From NCBI RefSeq assembly GCF_036346295.1, contig NZ_CP107819.1:3100001-3164000 (forward strand): a stretch of 64,000 nucleotides of DNA. The letters are read 5' to 3'. Each line of letters opens with the position of its first letter. Position 1 is the first letter of the stretch. The position numbers and the translations under genes were made by a program. Positions 8,572 to 16,329 of the stretch are shown piece by piece. The notes beneath the pieces are model-generated. The model was not told the origin of the DNA and searched no databases. It worked only from the letters and a program-made list of their open reading frames with translations. The DNA is from Streptomyces sp. NBC_00536. Lineage in GTDB: Bacteria > Actinomycetota > Actinomycetes > Streptomycetales > Streptomycetaceae.

Positions 8572-9876
8572 ATGACCAGAACGCCGCCCCAGACGTCCCA
8601 ACCTGGACAGATCCGTGTTTTGGACCTGTTCGCCGGGGCCGGCGGCTTCTCCTCCGGTTTCGCCCGATACGTACCGGGTAGCGGCGCCAACCCGTTCGTC
8701 TCCGTCGCCGCCGTGGAGTTCGACCGGGCCGCCGCCTCGACCTACGCGGCGAACTTCGGCGGCGCCCATGTCCACCCCGGGGACATCGCCGATTTCGACG
8801 CGATCCCCTTCAAGGGCGACGTCGACGTGATCATGGGCGGACCGCCCTGCCAGGGGTTTTCCGGACTGGGCAAGGAAGACCCGACCGATCCGCGCAACGA
8901 ACTCTGGCAGGAGTACGTCCGTGTGGTGGCCGAGGTCAACCCGAAACTGTTCGTCATCGAGAACGTCGACCGCTTCCTGAAGTCGGCGCAATACGCCGAC
9001 CTCCTGTCGGCGGCCAGGACGAAGGGGCATCCGCTCCACAACTACACCGTGAAAACCCTGGTGATGAACGCCGCCGACTACGGGGTTCCGCAGGCCAGGC
9101 GCCGCGTCATCGTCATCTGCACGCACAAGGACTTCGCCGCGCCCCTCACCCACCCCGCTCCCACGCACGACAAGAACGGGTACGAGACCGACGGCGCGGA
9201 CGAGCCCGACGCCCAGGAATCCCTGTTCGACGACCAACCCGACGATCCGGGCAAGCCCAAGCCCCGCTGGATCCCGGTATCCACGGTGTTCGACGTGTCC
9301 ACACGCCTCCCCGTGCAGGAATACATGCCCGACCCACGCGAGGACGGCGAAGCGCCGCTCGTCGCAGGCGTACCCGGCTACTACCGCACCTCGGATCTGC
9401 ACTTCGGCCGCCACCCCGAACCCCTGTCCCGCGCTCGGTACAAGGCAATCGACAAGGGTGGGAACCGGAACGACCTGCGCGGAAAGTACTACCGCACGGA
9501 CCGGACCGGAAATGTCTTCATCTCCACGGACGCGGAATACAAGCGCCTCCGGGGACAGCGGGTCTACCTCTCCACCGAGAGCTGGGACAACCACAATTCC
9601 GGCAGCGGTGACGTAATGGGGCGCCTGCGGGAGAACAAGCCCTCCGTCACCATCCGCACCGAGTTCTACAAGCCCGAGAAGGGACGTTACCTCCACCCGG
9701 AGAAGGATCGCCCCATCACCCACTACGAGGCCGCGCTCATCCAGGGTTTCCCGGACGACTTCAAGTGGTACGGCACGAAGATCGAAATCGCCCGCCAGAT
9801 CGGCAACGCGGTCCCGGTCGGCCTCGCCACGACCCTGGCCAAGGCCATCCACGGGTTCCTGTCACCGCACATGTGA
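8572..9876 (+). CDS. DNA (cytosine-5) methyltransferase, canonical
   Basis: 434 aa from ATG 8572. All catalytic motifs are present: I (VLDLFAGAGGFSSGF), IV (GGPPCQGFSG, nucleophile Cys 93), VI (VIENVDRFL), VIII (VPQARRRVIV), and the IX/X end ALIQGFPDDF ... QIGNAVPVGLATTLAKAI. A target-recognition region of about 160 residues (about 200-370) lies between VIII and IX. It should transfer methyl from S-adenosylmethionine to C5 of cytosine in a specific DNA site; the site cannot be read from sequence. It follows the cysteine-less homologue and converges on a Vsr-like nuclease gene 20 bases away. No restriction endonuclease gene was recognised nearby. Confidence 0.93.
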   Translation: MTRTPPQTSQPGQIRVLDLFAGAGGFSSGFARYVPGSGANPFVSVAAVEFDRAAASTYAANFGGAHVHPGDIADFDAIPFKGDVDVIMGGPPCQGFSGLGKEDPTDPRNELWQEYVRVVAEVNPKLFVIENVDRFLKSAQYADLLSAARTKGHPLHNYTVKTLVMNAADYGVPQARRRVIVICTHKDFAAPLTHPAPTHDKNGYETDGADEPDAQESLFDDQPDDPGKPKPRWIPVSTVFDVSTRLPVQEYMPDPREDGEAPLVAGVPGYYRTSDLHFGRHPEPLSRARYKAIDKGGNRNDLRGKYYRTDRTGNVFISTDAEYKRLRGQRVYLSTESWDNHNSGSGDVMGRLRENKPSVTIRTEFYKPEKGRYLHPEKDRPITHYEAALIQGFPDDFKWYGTKIEIARQIGNAVPVGLATTLAKAIHGFLSPHM

Positions 9877-9896
9877 CCATCTGATCGGTCGAGGCC

Positions 9897-10322
9897 TCAC
9901 CGCGCCCGTCGCTCGCGCACCACCGCGGCGACCCGGACCGCGGCCTCGTCCGCCCGCTCGTGCTCCCAGACCCGCACGGACAGCCAGCCCGCCTCGGCCA
10001 ACCGCGCGTCGGTGTCCAGATCCCTGGCACGGTTTCCCTCGATCTTCGTACGCCAGAATTCCGCGTTGTTCTTCGGCCAGGTCACGTGCTCGGGACAGCC
10101 GTGCCAAAAACAGCCGTCCACGAATACGGCGACGCGCGCCGGACCGAATACGATGTCCGCTTCCCGGCGCACTCCCTTCAAAGGTCTGCGGTGCACCCGA
10201 TAACGCAAGCCCGCGGCGAACAAGGCGCTGCGCAGCGCCTTTTCCACCCCCGTGTCGCGGCTCGGCTGACCGCTCATCCGCCTGCTCACATCCGGGGTCG
10301 TCTTCAGCTTCCTCACACGCAC
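9897..10322 (-). CDS. vsr: Very short patch repair (Vsr) endonuclease
   Basis: About 141 aa if started at GTG 10322 (GTG 10316 is an alternative). The N-terminus TTPDVSRRMSGQPSRDTGVEKALRSAL is the family-typical segment, so the internal ATG of MSGQ is too late. READIVFGPARVAVFVDGCFWHGCPEH carries the catalytic Asp and the zinc/active-site His-Cys residues, and WPKNNAEFWRTKIEGNRARD matches the following conserved block. Vsr nicks 5' of T in T:G mismatches created by deamination of 5-methylcytosine, so it is the expected companion of the adjacent methyltransferase. Confidence 0.92.
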   Translation of the reverse strand: MRVRKLKTTPDVSRRMSGQPSRDTGVEKALRSALFAAGLRYRVHRRPLKGVRREADIVFGPARVAVFVDGCFWHGCPEHVTWPKNNAEFWRTKIEGNRARDLDTDARLAEAGWLSVRVWEHERADEAAVRVAAVVRERRAR

Positions 10323-10351
10323 AGTCTGGGCCCCGCGCCCACCCACTCGGA

Positions 10352-11452
10352 TCAACCGAACGGCAGAAGCAGCTGCCGGTGGCCGCGGGCCGTGGCTTTG
10401 GGTGGGGTGGGGCGGGGGGTGGTGAGGGTGAGGAGGGTGCGCAGGGCCTCGGTGACTTCGGCCGGGGTGTCGCGGATCATCGACGGGGTCGCGCTGACCA
10501 CCAGGACGCCGTGGGCCTCCAGGCGCAGGCGGCGGCGGAGGGTGGCGTGCCAGGAGTCCCGCGTGTAGTGGTACTCCGCCGAGTCGATCTCCAGGGCCAC
10601 ACCCTCGTCCGGCCAGTACGCGTCCGGGCTCGCCAGGAAGGTGCCGTCCGGGGTGTACAGGCGGGCGTTCCACAGCGGGGGCGGCAGGTCCGTGGCCGTC
10701 AGGGTGTCGCGGGCCCGGGCCTCGGCGATCGAGCGGACCCCGGCCACCAGCTCGGCGGCCGCGCCGCGGACGGCGGGGCGGCCCAGGGTGCGGGACGCGC
10801 GGAGTTCGCCGTGCAGGTCGTGCGGGTGGCACCAGCCGGCCTGGACCACGTTCGCCAGGACCGCGCGGACCAGGTCGGGGTCCTCGGCCCGGGCCGCGAA
10901 GTCGGCGGCCGCGCGCAGCGGGCGGGTGCTCGGGATGCCGGAGACGGTGATCGTGGCCGGCCAGCGCGCGGTGGTGAGGGGCCGGACCCCGGGGGCGGGG
11001 GTGACCGTACGCGGGGCCCGGACCAGGACGTCGAGAGGGGCCGACGGGGCGTCCCGTACGCCGATCAGGGCGAGGGCGGCTCCGCCCGTGACGGCCGCCG
11101 TGGCGCCGCCGAGGGGGTCGTCCCCGGCGGGCCGGGCGGCGTACAGGACGGCGGAGAGGGCGCGTTGGCGGCTGTCCGGCGGCCCGGTCTGGAGGAGGTA
11201 GACGCGGGGCAGCAGCCGCTGCCAGGGCCCGCCGGGGCGGGTGCGTCCGGTGATCGTGGCCGGCGGCACCCGGGCGGCCTTGAGCTGGTGGTAGGTCGCC
11301 AGGTTCAGCTGACGGCGTGCGAGCGATGCGAGCGACTCCGTCGGGGTGGCGGTGTGGGTGCGCTCCGTGGGGGTGCGCTCCGTGGGGGTGCGCTCCGTCT
11401 GCGCTTGGGTGGCCTGCTGGGCCGGGGTCGCCGTGGCGGGGTTCGTGATCAT
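10352..11452 (-). CDS. AbiEi-like / DUF559 (Vsr-fold) protein
   Basis: 366 aa from ATG 11452 (GGGGGC just upstream). A Thr/Gln-rich N-terminus contains repeated ERTPT units encoded by a 15-bp tandem repeat near 11357-11400. Residues about 50-120 resemble AbiEi-type winged-helix regions (ARRQLNLATYHQLKAARV ... WQRLLPRVYLLQ). The C-terminus holds a DUF559-like nuclease fold: DAYWPDEGVALEIDSAEYHY, then a helix with RRRLRLEAHGVLVVSAT; Asp and Glu at the PD-(D/E)xK positions are kept. Such proteins are common in actinomycetes, with no proven function. It runs in the same direction as vsr, 29 bases upstream. Confidence 0.7.
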   Translation of the reverse strand: MITNPATATPAQQATQAQTERTPTERTPTERTHTATPTESLASLARRQLNLATYHQLKAARVPPATITGRTRPGGPWQRLLPRVYLLQTGPPDSRQRALSAVLYAARPAGDDPLGGATAAVTGGAALALIGVRDAPSAPLDVLVRAPRTVTPAPGVRPLTTARWPATITVSGIPSTRPLRAAADFAARAEDPDLVRAVLANVVQAGWCHPHDLHGELRASRTLGRPAVRGAAAELVAGVRSIAEARARDTLTATDLPPPLWNARLYTPDGTFLASPDAYWPDEGVALEIDSAEYHYTRDSWHATLRRRLRLEAHGVLVVSATPSMIRDTPAEVTEALRTLLTLTTPRPTPPKATARGHRQLLLPFG

Positions 11453-11604
11453 GCCCCCGGTATGCCCGACGGCCCCGTGGCCAAGCGTCCGGCCTTGTCC
11501 GTCACCCGGACCCCGGCCGGGGGGCAGGGCCCCAGGCTGCCGGCAAGGCTCACGCCGCGGCCTGGGCTCAGGCCCCGGGCCGGGGCTCAAGCCGGACCCC
11601 CTGG

Positions 11605-11632
11605 CACGGGGCACGGGGCACGGGGCACGGGG
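11605..11632. repeat. Heptanucleotide tandem repeat
   Basis: Four copies of CACGGGG in the 202-base gap between the AbiEi-like start and the GNAT stop. The rest of this gap is G/C-rich sequence with no recognised gene. Confidence 0.8.
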
Positions 11633-11654
11633 CCCCGGCCCCGGCCTCACGGCC

Positions 11655-12212
11655 TCAGGCCGCCGCCGAGGCCGTTGCGGCTTCCGGGTGGTCGGGGGAG
11701 AGGAAGACGATCACCGCGTTCTCGGTGCCGGGGAGGGGGGTCACCTCGTGCCAGCCGAGGCGGCGGTAGGTGGCGACCGTGTCGGTGGCGGCGCGGGCGG
11801 TGAGCAGCCAGGCGCGGTGTTCCGGGGCGTCCGCGGTGATCTCGGCGAGGAGGGCCCGGCCGGTGCCCTGGCCGCGGGCGTGGCGGCGTACGGCCAGTTC
11901 GTCCACTTCGAGGGCGTCGACCAGGAGCCGCCGTACGCGGGCGCGTCCGAGCTGGGCGGTGACCTGGGCGTAGCCGCGGTCCGCGGGGAAGGGGGCGCGG
12001 GTCAGCCAGGCGGTGGCGAAGCCGTCGATGCCGTTCGCGGTCTGGGCGAAGGCGGTACGGAAGCCACGGCGGCGGGTGTCGGACTGCAGTCGGGCAGCGA
12101 ACTGACGAATGGTTTCTTCGCCTTCGTTCCACGGCGGGCCCGAGAAGACGTCGGCGTAGGTGTCGACCAGTTCGTCCGTCAGGTCGAGGACGGCCGGTCC
12201 GTAGCAGATCAC
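11655..12212 (-). CDS. GNAT family N-acetyltransferase
   Basis: 185 aa from GTG 12212, with AGGAG nine bases upstream; the frame continues upstream without a good site. The acetyl-CoA binding signature VRRHARGQGTGRALLAEI (R/Q-x-x-G-x-G/A) and the following beta-strand LTARAATDTVATYRRLGWHEV are clear. Acceptor substrate unknown. The gene is separate from the AbiEi-like gene. Confidence 0.85.
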   Translation of the reverse strand: MICYGPAVLDLTDELVDTYADVFSGPPWNEGEETIRQFAARLQSDTRRRGFRTAFAQTANGIDGFATAWLTRAPFPADRGYAQVTAQLGRARVRRLLVDALEVDELAVRRHARGQGTGRALLAEITADAPEHRAWLLTARAATDTVATYRRLGWHEVTPLPGTENAVIVFLSPDHPEAATASAAA

Positions 12213-12393
12213 GGTTGTCCGCTCCTGGGGTGGGTTGGGTGGGTTCTCTCCTGCGGAGAGCGAATCTACGCCCCCGCGGTTGCCTGGTGTGGCGCATCCC
12301 TCGATCGGGAGGTTCCCGGCGGATCCCGGCAGATCCGCCACGAGGTGCGCTGATCCGCCGTGTCAGGGCGGGGGGTTGAGGCGTTGTACGTTC

Positions 12394-12558
12394 GTGGACG
12401 GATTCCTGCGTGGGCTCGGCGCGTGCGCCGTGGCGTTCTTCCTGGTGCTGGGCGTGGTCGCCATGCTGCCGCCCGGCGTCCCGCACACCGTCGTGGGCGG
12501 GGCCGTCATGCTGCTCGGCGCGGTGGCCGCCCGCCGGATCGCACGGCGCCCGCGTTAG
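12394..12558 (+). CDS. Small hypothetical membrane protein
   Basis: 54 aa from GTG 12394; a TTG at 12376 is an alternative start with a purine-rich stretch before it. Two hydrophobic segments are joined by LPPGVPHTVVGG, and the tail is Arg-rich (RRIARRPR). The reading frame ends 51 bases before a second small membrane protein gene. No family recognised; the start is uncertain. Confidence 0.5.
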   Translation: MDGFLRGLGACAVAFFLVLGVVAMLPPGVPHTVVGGAVMLLGAVAARRIARRPR

Positions 12559-12609
12559 CCTCGTACGAGAGCAGCAGCGTAGGACGTCCGTACGGCGGAG
12601 GGAATGGAC

Positions 12610-12909
12610 ATGGCACGGGTACCCAGCTCGGTGGTCGCCGCGGCAGGACTGGTCGGCGGCTACGCCGTCGCGCGGTGGACGCGCAAGCGGCCGCTGGGCG
12701 GCGTCGTCCTCGGTACGGCCGGACTCGTGGCCGGGCGCGAATGGCAGCGCCGGGCGGGCACCCCCGCGGCGGCCGGACTCGGCGCGCTGTACGTCGCCGG
12801 CTTCGCCGGATCGCACCCCCTGGCGAAGAAGGTCGGCGCCTGGCCCGCCGTCCTCGGCGTGGCCGGGGTCGTGGCCGCCGCCTCCTGGGCCGTGGCCGAC
12901 CGCGGCTGA
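12610..12909 (+). CDS. Small hypothetical membrane protein
   Basis: 99 aa from ATG 12610, favoured over ATG 12604 because GGAGGG lies seven bases upstream of 12610 but only two from 12604. Hydrophobic Ala/Gly/Val segments alternate with basic patches (RWTRKRP, REWQRR). No known family, but size and hydrophobicity suggest a conserved Streptomyces membrane protein. Confidence 0.65.
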   Translation: MARVPSSVVAAAGLVGGYAVARWTRKRPLGGVVLGTAGLVAGREWQRRAGTPAAAGLGALYVAGFAGSHPLAKKVGAWPAVLGVAGVVAAASWAVADRG

Positions 12910-12948
12910 GCCACCTCACCGCCCACGAAGCCCCACCGCCAACCAAAA

Positions 12949-12975
12949 CCCCGGCCCGCCCGCAAGGGGCCGGGG
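12949..12975. terminator. Bidirectional terminator
   Basis: Arms CCCCGGCCC (12949-12957) and GGGCCGGGG (12967-12975). On the - strand it is followed by GTTTTGG, giving a T-rich tail for the DUF445 gene; on the + strand it ends the small membrane gene. Confidence 0.65.
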
Positions 12976-13006
12976 CCCTTGCCCACGCGCCCACGCGCCT
13001 ACGCGC

Positions 13007-14386
13007 CTACGCCCCCAGCGCCCGGCTGACCGTATAGATCAGCAGCCCCGCCAACGCCCCCACCACCGTGCCGTTGATCCGGATGAACTGCAGGTCACGC
13101 CCGATGTGGGCCTCGATCTTGCGCGAGGTGTGCTCCGCGTCCCAGCCCGCCACCGTGTCCGTGATCAGCGAGGTGATCTCGGTCCGGTAGGTGGTCACGA
13201 CGTACACCACCGCGCCCTCGATCCAGCCCTCCACCTTCCCCTGCAGGCGGCCGTCCGTGGCCAGCCGGGAGCCGAGCGAGATCAGGGACGCCCGTACGCG
13301 CAGGCGCAGTTCGCTCTGCTCGTCCTCCGCCGCCGAGAGGATCATCGTACGGATGGCCGACCACGCCGACGCGATGATGTCCTGGACCTCCCCGCGCGCC
13401 AGGATCTCGGACTTGAGCCGCTCGACCCGGGCGCGGGTCTCCGTATCCGACTGCAGGTCCGCCGCGAAGTCGCTCAGGAACCGGTCCACCGCCCCGCGCG
13501 CCGGGTGCTCCGGCATGTCGCGCATCTCGGTGACGAACCGCAGCAGCTCCTTGTACACGCGGTCGCCGATCTTCCGGTCCACGAACCGCGGAGTCCAGCC
13601 GGGCGCCCCGCCCTGGACCGCGTCCATCACCGATTCCCCGTGCGTGACCAGCCAGTCGTGCGCCTTCACGCACACCAGGTCCACGGCCCGCCGGTGCCCG
13701 CCGTCCGCGACGATCCGCTCCAGGGTCTTGCCGACGCCCGGCGCGATCTCGGCGTTCTCCGCGCGCCGCGTGATGGCCTCCCCGACGACCGCCTGCACAT
13801 CGGAGTCGCGCAGCACGGTCAGCGCGCCGCGCAGCGCGGTCGCCAGCTCCTCGGTGACCCGGTCGGCGTGCGCGGGCTCGGCCAGCCACGCGCCGAGGCG
13901 GCCGCCGATGCCGAGCGCGTGCAGCCGCGTGCGCACGACGTCCGAGGACAGGAAGTTCTCGCCGACGAACTCCCCGAGGGAGACGCCGAGCTGGTCCTTC
14001 TTGGTCGGGATGATCGCGGTGTGCGGAATCGGCAGGCCGAGCGGGCGCCGGAAGAGCGCGGTGACCGCGAACCAGTCCGCGAGCGCGCCGACCATGCCCG
14101 CCTCGGCCGCGGCGGCCACATAGCCCGCCCAGCCGCCGTCCCCGCCCCCGGCGCCCGCGTGCTGCGCCCACTTGGCCAGTACGTAGACCAGCGCGACCAG
14201 GATCAGCAGCCCGGTCGCCGTCCTCTTCATCCGGCGCACACCGCGCTGCCGCTCCTCGTCCGCGGCGTTGAACACGAACTGGCCGGCCGCTCCGGTCGGC
14301 CCGGCGGACCCTGCCGGAGGTGCCCCCGCGGGAGGTGTCCCCGAAGGAGGTGGTGGCTGTCTTGTGCTCGTCCCTGTGTCGTTCAC
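13007..14386 (-). CDS. DUF445 membrane protein
   Basis: 459 aa from GTG 14386, with AGGAACCC directly upstream; ATG 14425 (13 codons earlier) is an alternative with GGGAG nine bases before it. A Pro/Gly-rich N-terminus is followed by a helix (ATGLLILVALVYVLAKWA) and the DUF445 signature GMVGALADWFAVTALFRRPLG and PHTAIIPTKKDQLG. A long helical region and a C-terminal membrane anchor (VVGALAGLLIYTVSRAL) complete it. Family members are membrane proteins of unknown role. Confidence 0.85.
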   Translation of the reverse strand: MNDTGTSTRQPPPPSGTPPAGAPPAGSAGPTGAAGQFVFNAADEERQRGVRRMKRTATGLLILVALVYVLAKWAQHAGAGGGDGGWAGYVAAAAEAGMVGALADWFAVTALFRRPLGLPIPHTAIIPTKKDQLGVSLGEFVGENFLSSDVVRTRLHALGIGGRLGAWLAEPAHADRVTEELATALRGALTVLRDSDVQAVVGEAITRRAENAEIAPGVGKTLERIVADGGHRRAVDLVCVKAHDWLVTHGESVMDAVQGGAPGWTPRFVDRKIGDRVYKELLRFVTEMRDMPEHPARGAVDRFLSDFAADLQSDTETRARVERLKSEILARGEVQDIIASAWSAIRTMILSAAEDEQSELRLRVRASLISLGSRLATDGRLQGKVEGWIEGAVVYVVTTYRTEITSLITDTVAGWDAEHTSRKIEAHIGRDLQFIRINGTVVGALAGLLIYTVSRALGA

Positions 14387-14507
14387 GGGTTCCTGCCTTC
14401 CCCCGGGGCGCCGGTTCGTCTGCATAGCATCCGACTCCCGGGGCGGCCGCGGAGTTCCCGCCGCCACCCGGCGTGTCCCCGCCACCACCTGCCGTTACAG
14501 GCTGCCG

Positions 14508-15206
14508 CTACAGCTCCTTGCGCGACGAGCGGCCGCCCCGGCCCCGGTTCTTGCGCGGCTTCTGCTTCACTTCCACCCCGCCCCAGAAGGCCAGGCCGTT
14601 CACGATCACCCGCGGAGCACCGGGTTCCGCGGGGACCTCCATCTCCCGGTGATCGAACGCGCCCATCACCCCGATGCCCCGTACGTCGACGTCCACGCCC
14701 GGCGGCACGATGATCTCGATCCCGCCCATGATGGCGAAGCAGTTGATCACCACCTCGCGCTCCTCGAAACGGGCCTCGCGCAGGTCGATCTCACCGCCGC
14801 CCCAGAACGTCACCGCGGTGAAGCTCGCGGGAACCGTCCACGCCCCCTTGCGCTGGAACCCGGACATGATCGCCACGCCCCAGGACGAGGTGCCCCGCCC
14901 GCCGATCCGCGCGGGCCACGACTCGCCCGTGCCCGGGGCGTCCGCCACCGGAGCGGGCGCCTTGCTGAACGACACCGGGCCGCCCGGAACACCCGGAACC
15001 TGCCCCGCCGCCGGAAGGTCGGCGGTCAGCGGCTCCAGCTCGGCGTACGTACGCGACCGGTAGGCCGCCTCCAGCCGCTCCTCGAACTCGTCCATGTCGA
15101 GCCGCCCCTCGGCGACCGCGTCGCGCAGCCGCTCCACCACCCGCTCGCGGTCGGCGTCGGAGGCCCTCAGTTCCGGCAACGGCTTCTGCGGCCGCTCGTC
15201 ACTCAT
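14508..15206 (-). CDS. DUF1707 domain protein with LiaF-like C-terminal beta domain
   Basis: 232 aa from ATG 15206. The N-terminal DUF1707 block LRASDADRERVVERLRDAVAEGRLDMDEFEERLEAAY is clear; a Pro-rich linker follows. The C-terminal half has repeated short beta units (FTAVTFWGGGEIDLREARF, VVINCFAIMGGIEIIVPPGVDV, RVIVNGLAFWGGVEVK) as in the cell-wall-active antibiotic response / LiaF family. No membrane helix is visible, so it is probably a cytosolic or peripheral envelope-stress factor. It lies downstream of an ABC exporter operon with an 86-base gap. Confidence 0.8.
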   Translation of the reverse strand: MSDERPQKPLPELRASDADRERVVERLRDAVAEGRLDMDEFEERLEAAYRSRTYAELEPLTADLPAAGQVPGVPGGPVSFSKAPAPVADAPGTGESWPARIGGRGTSSWGVAIMSGFQRKGAWTVPASFTAVTFWGGGEIDLREARFEEREVVINCFAIMGGIEIIVPPGVDVDVRGIGVMGAFDHREMEVPAEPGAPRVIVNGLAFWGGVEVKQKPRKNRGRGGRSSRKEL

Positions 15207-15292
15207 GTGGCACAGCCTATGCAGCCGGCCGCCCGAACCGTAGGGGTCACAAGGCGCGTTGACCCCGAACTCGCCTCCCCCCACTACTCCCG

Positions 15293-16258
15293 CTACTCCC
15301 GCCCCGCGTACATCCGCGCGATCACGTCCTCGATGTCCGGCTCCCGCACCGACAGGTCCAACAGCGGGTACTCCGCCGCCACCGCCGCCACCAGCGGCGC
15401 CGCCGAGGCCTCCGCCGGGAACGCCAGCCACTGCCGCGGCCCCTCCACCTTCACCACCCGCGCGCCCGCCACCGTGATCGGCGGAAGGTCCCGCTCCAGG
15501 TCCACCACCAGCGTCCGCTCGCTCTGCCCCGACGGCCCCGCCGTGTGCAGTCCCGCGAGCGCGCCGTCGTACATCAGCCGCCCGTGGTCGATCACCATCA
15601 CCCGCTCGCACAACTGCTCGATGTCCTGGAGGTCGTGCGTGGTCAGCAGCACCGTCGTGCCCAGCTGCCCGTTCAGCTCCCGCAGGAACCCGCGCACCTT
15701 GGCCTTGCTCACCACATCGAGCCCGATCGTCGGCTCGTCCAGGTACAGCACGTCCGGATCGTGCAGCAGCGCCGCCGCGATGTCCCCGCGCATCCGCTGC
15801 CCCAGCGACAGCTGACGCACCGGTACGTCGAGCAGCTCGCCCAGGTCCAGCTGCTCCACGCACCGCTCCAGATTGCGGCGGAAGCGGTCGGGCGGGATCC
15901 GGTACATCCGCCGCATCAGCCCGTACGAGTCCTTCAGCGGCAGGTCCCACCACAAGGTGGTGCGCTGCCCGAACACCACCCCGATCCGGTGCGCCAGCCG
16001 GGTCCGCTCGCGCGCCGGGTCGATGCCCGCGACCCGCAGACGCCCACCGGTGGGCGTCAGGATCCCCGTCAGCATCTTGATCGTGGTCGACTTCCCCGCG
16101 CCGTTGGGCCCGATGTAGCCGACCATCTCACCCCGCGCGACCCCGAAACTGATCCCGTCCACGGCCTTGACCTGCCGTTTCTCCCGGCGCAGCAGCCCGG
16201 TCCGGCGCCGTACGTCGAAGACCTTCCGTACGTCGTCCAGCTCGATCAGCGGTTCCAT
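15293..16258 (-). CDS. ABC-2 type exporter, ATP-binding protein
   Basis: 321 aa. Walker A GPNGAGKST at residues 50-58, the signature QLSLGQRMR, Walker B VLYLDEP with TIGLD, and the switch His in LLTTHDL are all present. The C-terminal 80 residues are an extension typical of ABC-2 exporter ATPases. It forms an operon with the two permease genes upstream. The closest recognisable relatives are transporters with ABC-2 (DUF990-type) permeases of unknown substrate. Confidence 0.9.
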   Translation of the reverse strand: MEPLIELDDVRKVFDVRRRTGLLRREKRQVKAVDGISFGVARGEMVGYIGPNGAGKSTTIKMLTGILTPTGGRLRVAGIDPARERTRLAHRIGVVFGQRTTLWWDLPLKDSYGLMRRMYRIPPDRFRRNLERCVEQLDLGELLDVPVRQLSLGQRMRGDIAAALLHDPDVLYLDEPTIGLDVVSKAKVRGFLRELNGQLGTTVLLTTHDLQDIEQLCERVMVIDHGRLMYDGALAGLHTAGPSGQSERTLVVDLERDLPPITVAGARVVKVEGPRQWLAFPAEASAAPLVAAVAAEYPLLDLSVREPDIEDVIARMYAGRE

Positions 16259-16279
16259 CGGCTCCCCGTCTCCCTCTCA

Positions 16280-16303
16280 ATGCCCATGCCCATGCCCATG
16301 CCC
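16280..16303. repeat. Hexanucleotide tandem repeat between ABC genes
   Basis: Four copies of ATGCCC, followed by imperfect copies with T or A changes to about 16325, fill the 71-base gap between the permease stop and the ATPase start. On the coding (-) strand this gives several ATG triplets, none in frame with the ATPase; they are unlikely to be starts. Confidence 0.85.
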
Positions 16304-16329
16304 ATGTCCAAGTCCAGGTCCATGTCCGC

